Source of the DNA: Dipetalonema caudispina
Taxonomy: Eukaryota > Nematoda > Chromadorea > Rhabditida > Onchocercidae
Assembly: GCA_013365325.1 (NCBI GenBank)
Contig: JABVXV010000510.1
Coordinates: forward strand, 1 to 32,254
Reading direction: 5' to 3'
DNA: 32,254 nucleotides
Position numbers and translations under genes: made by a program. This document shows positions 32,050 through 32,254 of the stretch, piece by piece (within the stretch, counting starts at the first letter, position 1; each line of letters opens with the position of its first letter). The notes under the pieces were generated by a model that saw nothing but the letters and a program-made list of their open reading frames with translations, did not search any database and was not told the origin of the DNA.

Positions 32050-32254
32050 GTTAATAACTATCAGCACAACAAGGAGTTTTGTTTGATAATGAATGAAGTG
32101 TTCGGAAGAGGACGTATAAAGGTTCATTTCACTTTTCAATAAGTTGATGATGTACGCTAAAGAAATTTTACGCTTCAATACATAATGATAGACCTTGATA
32201 GATGGAAAGATTTTTGTAATTACAATGACAGATAAAGCACTTAGTTTAGTGATG

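Larger units (their letters stand above)
25847..32254. other. Intergenic DNA, right part
   Basis: This AT-rich stretch has poly-A/T runs at 26993-27041, 28010-28030, 29269-29292, 29896-29922, 31548-31571 and 32023-32049. No gene is identified. A few open frames with splice-like borders between 28975 and 30333 are discussed as weak candidates. Confidence 0.6.

Overview
This is eukaryotic, AT-rich DNA with many long poly-A/poly-T tracts, and the one large gene in it has nematode features. The introns mostly end in TTTCAG- or TTTTAG-like acceptors. The protein aligns from prodomain to late thrombospondin repeats with Caenorhabditis elegans GON-1 (as remembered, not searched). I infer a parasitic or filarial-type (spirurid) nematode; the species cannot be told from this window.

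Layout: positions 2483-18170 on the minus strand carry a 3'-truncated gon-1 orthologue, a secreted or membrane-tethered ADAMTS metalloprotease of the ADAMTS9/20 group. I resolved 28 coding exons. They total 5049 nt (1683 codons), and every intron phase agrees across the junctions. In protein order they encode: an Asn-rich N-terminus with a hydrophobic anchor (exon 1); the prodomain (exons 2-4); a furin site and the catalytic domain with HELGHIFNIPHDD (exons 5-9); disintegrin-like and Cys-rich modules (exons 10-12); the central TSP1 repeat (exons 12-13); the spacer (exons 13-17); and a long C-terminal TSP1 array (exons 17-28). Thirteen TSP1 repeats are complete and a fourteenth begins. No stop codon is reached, so the remaining repeats and the expected GON domain lie beyond the left edge.

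Positions 1-2482 are the start of the next intron: an ATT microsatellite, a degenerate 25-bp tandem repeat and no recognised exon. Intron 1 (15329-17905) holds a same-strand two-exon candidate gene (16947-16222). That reading could instead be an alternative first exon of gon-1. Just upstream of it lies a near-perfect 21-bp hairpin (17010-17058). Immediately 5' of the gon-1 start codon is a GC-richer stretch with a 49-codon in-frame open segment closed by one TAG.

Positions 18339-32254 (about 14 kb) hold no gene I can identify. They contain homopolymers, a TG/TATG microsatellite, a GA microsatellite and a few open frames with splice-like edges. I report the best of these as weak candidates only.
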